From Cellulomonas hominis (GTDB lineage Bacteria > Actinomycetota > Actinomycetes > Actinomycetales > Cellulomonadaceae), in NCBI RefSeq assembly GCF_005239125.1, contig NZ_SZYE01000010.1:1-42757 (forward strand): 42,757 nt of DNA, given 5' to 3'. Made by a program: the position numbers and the translations under genes. Each line of letters starts with the position of its first letter. Positions within the stretch are counted from its first letter, which is position 1. Below, piece after piece: positions 39,488-42,757 of the stretch. The notes beneath the pieces are model-generated. The model was given only the letters and a program-made list of their open reading frames with translations, did no database searches and was not told the origin of the DNA.

Positions 39488-41128
39488 ATGTCCCAGCGCA
39501 CGCGGGCGCGCGGCCTCGCCGCCGCCGCCGCTCTCGCCCTGGCCCTGACCGCCTGCTCCGGCGGGTCCGAGAACGACGAGGAGAGCTCGGGCCTCGACAA
39601 CCGGACCGGGGCGATGGAGGACTACGCCGCCGGCGACCAGTTCACCGCGACCGAGCCGCTCACCTTCTCGATGCTGTTCTCCGACCACCCGAACTACCCG
39701 TCGCAGGACGACTGGTTGCTGTGGTCCGAGATCACCGAGCGCACGAACGTGACGCTCGACCCGACGCTCGTGCCGATGTCCGACTACGAGCAGAAGCGCA
39801 GCCTGCTGATCGGCGCCGGCGACGCCCCGTCGATCATCGCGAAGACCTACCCGGGCCAGGAGGACGCGTTCGTGTCCTCCGGCGCGATCCTCGCGGTGTC
39901 GGACTACGTCGACCTGATGCCGAACTACCAGCAGAAGGTCGCCGACTGGGGCCTCGAGGCGAACATCGACCAGCTCCGCCAGGCCGACGGCAAGTACTAC
40001 GTGCTGCCGGGCCTGCACGAGGCGCCGTGGCAGGACTACACGATCGCGATGCGCACCGACGTGCTCGCGGACCTCGGGCTCGACACCCCGACCTCGTGGG
40101 ACGAGTTCCGCACCACGCTCGAGGCGATCAAGGAGGCCCGCCCGGGCGAGTACCCGTTCTCCGACCGGTTCTCCGAGACCTATCCCGGCGGCAACCTGCT
40201 CAACATGGCCGCGCTCGGCTTCGGCACCTCCGCCGGCTGGGGCTACAACAACGCGACCTGGGACGGCGACGCCGAGGAGTTCGTCGCCACCGCCGCGATG
40301 CCGGAGTACAAGGAGATGGTCGAGTACTTCCACGACCTCGTCGCCGACGGCCTGATGGACCCCGAGAGCTTCACCCAGGACGACGACAGCGCGATCCAGA
40401 AGTTCGTCACCGGGAAGTCGGTGGCGATCGGCACCAACGCGCAGAGCGTCGTCAACGAGTACGAGCCCGGGCTCGCGACGAACGATCCGGACGCGACCGT
40501 CGCGAAGATCCCGTTCCCCTGCGGGCCGATCGGGTGCGTGCTGAACCCGGTCACGCAGATCGAGAACGGCCTCATGATCAACGCCGACGCGGCCGACTCG
40601 CCGGACTTCGTCGCGATGATGCAGTTCATCGACTGGCTGTTCTACTCGGACGAGGGCCAGGAGTTCACCAAGTGGGGCGTCGAGGGCACGACCTTCGAGA
40701 AGGCCGCTGATGGCACCCGCACCCTCGCCGCCGACGTCGACTTCGTGGGCCTCAACCCGTCGGGCACGAAGCACCTGCAGAAGGACTTCGGCTTCTCGGG
40801 CGGCAACTTCGCCTACGGCGGCGCGACCGAGCTGCTGTGGTCGACGTTCTCCGACGCCGAGGTCGCGTTCCAGGAGTCGATCGCCGACTACGACATGATC
40901 GACCTCGCGCCGCCGGCCCCGCTGGACGAGGTCGAGAACGAGCAGCTCACGCTCATCGACACCACGCTCCGGGACGCGGTCTCGCAGGGCACGATCCAGT
41001 TCATCCTCGGGCAGCGCGACCTGTCCGAGTGGGACACGTTCGTCGCCGACCTGGAGAGCAAGGGCGCGACGCAGTACGTCGACGTCGTCAACGGCGCGCG
41101 CGACCGCTACGTGGCCGACAACGGCTGA
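39488..41128 (+). CDS. LplA-type sugar-binding lipoprotein (aldouronate-type)
   Basis: A 546-residue solute-binding lipoprotein of the large LplA/YtcQ class. The signal MSQRTRARGLAAAAALALALTACSGG carries lipobox L-T-A-C. Large size (over 500 residues) and the pattern LTFSMLFSDHPNYPSQDDWLLWSEITERTNVTL and GKYYVLPGLHEAPWQDYTIAMRTDVLADLGLDTPTSWDEF identify the class. Start ATG 39488 is chosen because AAAGGA lies six to seven bases before it; ATG 39482 sits on the ribosome-binding site. Together with the two permeases it resembles AguE of the aldotetraouronic-acid importer. A very long hairpin follows its stop. Confidence 0.93.
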   Translation: MSQRTRARGLAAAAALALALTACSGGSENDEESSGLDNRTGAMEDYAAGDQFTATEPLTFSMLFSDHPNYPSQDDWLLWSEITERTNVTLDPTLVPMSDYEQKRSLLIGAGDAPSIIAKTYPGQEDAFVSSGAILAVSDYVDLMPNYQQKVADWGLEANIDQLRQADGKYYVLPGLHEAPWQDYTIAMRTDVLADLGLDTPTSWDEFRTTLEAIKEARPGEYPFSDRFSETYPGGNLLNMAALGFGTSAGWGYNNATWDGDAEEFVATAAMPEYKEMVEYFHDLVADGLMDPESFTQDDDSAIQKFVTGKSVAIGTNAQSVVNEYEPGLATNDPDATVAKIPFPCGPIGCVLNPVTQIENGLMINADAADSPDFVAMMQFIDWLFYSDEGQEFTKWGVEGTTFEKAADGTRTLAADVDFVGLNPSGTKHLQKDFGFSGGNFAYGGATELLWSTFSDAEVAFQESIADYDMIDLAPPAPLDEVENEQLTLIDTTLRDAVSQGTIQFILGQRDLSEWDTFVADLESKGATQYVDVVNGARDRYVADNG

Positions 41129-41131
41129 GCC

Positions 41132-41180
41132 CTCGCCGTCGTCCCGGGCGCACCGCCCTCGCGCCCGGGACGGCGGCGAG
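41132..41180 (+). terminator. 20-bp intercistronic hairpin behind the binding-protein gene
   Basis: Arms 41132-41151 and 41161-41180 pair over 20 bp with one G-T wobble; the loop has 9 bases. The stem starts four bases after the lipoprotein stop and ends 31 bases before the GH39 start. It parallels the hairpin at 1811-1844 and probably raises binding-protein mRNA relative to downstream genes. Confidence 0.8.
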
Positions 41181-41211
41181 CTTCGTCCCCACCCCCGACC
41201 GGAGAGCCACC

Positions 41212-42757
41212 ATGACCAGCACCGGCGCACCCGCCGCCGTCGTCGTCCCGTCCCAGCCCGTCGGCACCCTGCCGCCCGCGTGGCGCGCCTGCGTCGGCAC
41301 CGGCCGTACCCGCGAGGTGCTGCACGCCGACTACCGCGACTCGCTGGCGGTGGTGCAGGACGAGATCGGGTTCGGCGCCACCCGCGCGCACGGCATCCTG
41401 CACGACGACATGGGGCTGGTGCAGCCCTGGTCGCACGGCGGCCGTACCGGGACGCGGTACGGCTTCGCGTACCTCGACTTGGTGGTGGACACCTGGCTCG
41501 ACGCGGGGATGGCGCCGTTCCTCGAGCTCGGGTTCATGCCCGCGGCGCTCGCGTCCGGGGACCAGACGGTGTTCTGGTGGCAGGGCAACGTGACGCCGCC
41601 GCGGGACCACGACGAGTGGGCCGACCTGGTGCGGGCGCTGCTGCGGCACCTGGTCGACCGCTACGGGATCGAGACCGTCCGCACCTGGCCGGTCGAGGTG
41701 TGGAACGAGCCGAACCTGCCGTTCTTCTGGCAGGGCGCCGACGAGGCCGCCTACCACCGGCTGTACGACGCGACCGCGCGCGCCGTGAAGGAGGTCGACG
41801 CGGACATCCCCGTCGGCGGGCCCGCGGTGTCGCCCGGCGCCGACGACTGGCTGCCGCGGTTCGCCGAGCACGTGGCCGACGCCGGCGTGCCGTGCGACTT
41901 CGTCAGCAAGCACGCGTACACCTCGGGCCCGGCGGAGCACGTGCCGTTCGGGACCTACCAGACGCTGCGGCCGCCGCAGGACCTGCTCGACCAGCTCGCG
42001 ACGCCGCGGTCGCTGCTCGCGGGCACCGCGCTCGACGGGCTGCCCGTGCACATCACCGAGTTCTCCTCGTCGTACCGGCCGGACAACCCGATCCACGACA
42101 CCGCCTACCAGGCCGCGTACCTCGCGCCGGTGCTCGCCCGCGGCGGTGACCTGGTCGACTCGTTCTCCTACTGGACGCTCTGCGACGTGTTCGAGGAGGT
42201 CGGCATCCCGACCGCGCCGCTGCACGGCGGGTTCGGGCTGCTCGGCCACCGCCAGCTGCGCAAGCCGGCGTTCCACCTGTACGCCTTCATGGCCCGGCTC
42301 GGGTCCGCGGTGCTGGCGCGCGGCGACGACCACCTCGTCACCCGGCACGCCGACGGGCGCATCACCGCGCTGCTGTGGCAGCCGCTCGACGGCATCGCGA
42401 CCGCCGAGGCGGGCCACCGGATCCGGCTCGACCTGCCGGGCGCCGGACCCGCGGTCGTCACCGAGCGGCACGTCGACGCCGAGCGCGGGAACGTGCGCAC
42501 GGCCTGGCAGGCGATGGGCAGCCCGCTCGCCCCGGACCACCGGGCGCTCGCGGACCTGCACGACGCGTCGGTGCCGGCGCTGACGGTGCGCCGGGTCGCG
42601 GCCGACGCGGGGCGGTGGGTCGTGGACGTGGCGCTCGGGCGGCACGGGATCGCGCTGGTCGAGGTCGCCGGGGCGCCGGACCAGGCGCCGGCGTGGACGG
42701 ACGACGCGCGGCTGCTGGGGGCCGGGGCGGGCACCGGGGCGCCCGCGGCCGCCGGCG
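41212..42757 (+). CDS. GH39 beta-xylosidase (3' end outside window)
   Basis: 515 codons are visible with no stop before the window end. It is a cytoplasmic (no signal peptide) retaining glycosidase that would cut xylose from imported xylo-oligosaccharides after GH67 removes the uronic acid. The acid/base is Glu166 in VWNEPNLPFFW and the nucleophile Glu283 in HITEFSSSY, close to Glu160 and Glu277 of the Thermoanaerobacterium saccharolyticum enzyme. GFGATRAHGILHDDMGL, FLELGFMPAAL and KHAYTS are further GH39 motifs. ATG 41212 follows GGAGAG. The final segment (from about residue 385) is the start of the beta-sandwich C-terminal domain. It closes the transporter operon within view. Confidence 0.93.
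   Translation, partial: MTSTGAPAAVVVPSQPVGTLPPAWRACVGTGRTREVLHADYRDSLAVVQDEIGFGATRAHGILHDDMGLVQPWSHGGRTGTRYGFAYLDLVVDTWLDAGMAPFLELGFMPAALASGDQTVFWWQGNVTPPRDHDEWADLVRALLRHLVDRYGIETVRTWPVEVWNEPNLPFFWQGADEAAYHRLYDATARAVKEVDADIPVGGPAVSPGADDWLPRFAEHVADAGVPCDFVSKHAYTSGPAEHVPFGTYQTLRPPQDLLDQLATPRSLLAGTALDGLPVHITEFSSSYRPDNPIHDTAYQAAYLAPVLARGGDLVDSFSYWTLCDVFEEVGIPTAPLHGGFGLLGHRQLRKPAFHLYAFMARLGSAVLARGDDHLVTRHADGRITALLWQPLDGIATAEAGHRIRLDLPGAGPAVVTERHVDAERGNVRTAWQAMGSPLAPDHRALADLHDASVPALTVRRVAADAGRWVVDVALGRHGIALVEVAGAPDQAPAWTDDARLLGAGAGTGAPAAAG

Noticed and set aside
1-42757. CRISPR arrays, tRNA or rRNA genes, insertion sequences, integrase genes or attachment repeats
   Set aside because: No regularly spaced repeats, conserved RNA segments, transposase or recombinase motifs were seen by eye; a short tRNA could still be missed without a covariance search.

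Overview
The window is very GC-rich, uses GTG/TTG starts freely, is packed with GTGA, ATGA and TGATG stop/start overlaps, and shows TTGAC-N18-TAnnnT promoters. This fits a high-GC actinobacterium, most likely a plant-polysaccharide degrader of the Cellulomonas/Cellulosimicrobium/Isoptericola kind; the genus is inference. I saw no rRNA, tRNA, CRISPR array, transposase or integrase.

Region 1 (1-8204, + strand) is a uronate/glycosaminoglycan-type utilisation operon. It holds the end of a probable polysaccharide lyase, a sugar ABC transporter (lipoprotein and two permeases, no ATPase), a DUF624 membrane protein, a GH88 unsaturated glucuronyl hydrolase, a fumarylacetoacetate-hydrolase-family enzyme, KduI and KduD. 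Imported unsaturated oligosaccharides would be cut by GH88, and the uronate taken to 2-keto-3-deoxygluconate by KduI and KduD. A chemoreceptor gene (8399-10024) follows. Then comes a two-gene toxin-antitoxin-like unit (10122-11473: helix-turn-helix protein plus AbiEii-like nucleotidyltransferase), closed by a bidirectional terminator.

Region 2 (11540-17920, - strand) is a ChvE/MmsA/MmsB-type monosaccharide ABC transporter plus an extra single-domain ATPase and a ROK repressor. A promoter in the 15662-15921 gap carries two copies of a probable operator.

Region 3 (about 18019-32514) is an accessory island with visibly lower GC and less biased third codon positions. It holds a type VII-secretion toxin module (WXG100-like partner, effector with a restriction-endonuclease-fold toxin domain, putative immunity protein), a NERD protein with a zinc ribbon, an AspBHI/Mrr-like modification-dependent restriction enzyme, a DUF2075 nuclease-helicase, a secreted aldose epimerase, a C5-cytosine methyltransferase with its probable endonuclease and a Vsr repair nuclease, an HNH protein, a GIY-YIG protein, a DUF6308-like protein and several very small ORFs. 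Several start at leaderless GTG codons six bases after a TAnnnT box.

Region 4 (32707-42757) is a glucuronoxylan-utilisation locus. On the - strand are a LacI regulator, a serine hydrolase and a GH67 alpha-glucuronidase. Divergently come an LplB/YtcP/LplA-type transporter resembling the aldouronate importer AguEFG and a GH39 beta-xylosidase that runs off the window. TTCGAA-centred dyads lie on both sides of the divergent promoter region. Long hairpins follow both solute-binding-protein genes of regions 1 and 4, suggesting that binding proteins are expressed above the membrane subunits.
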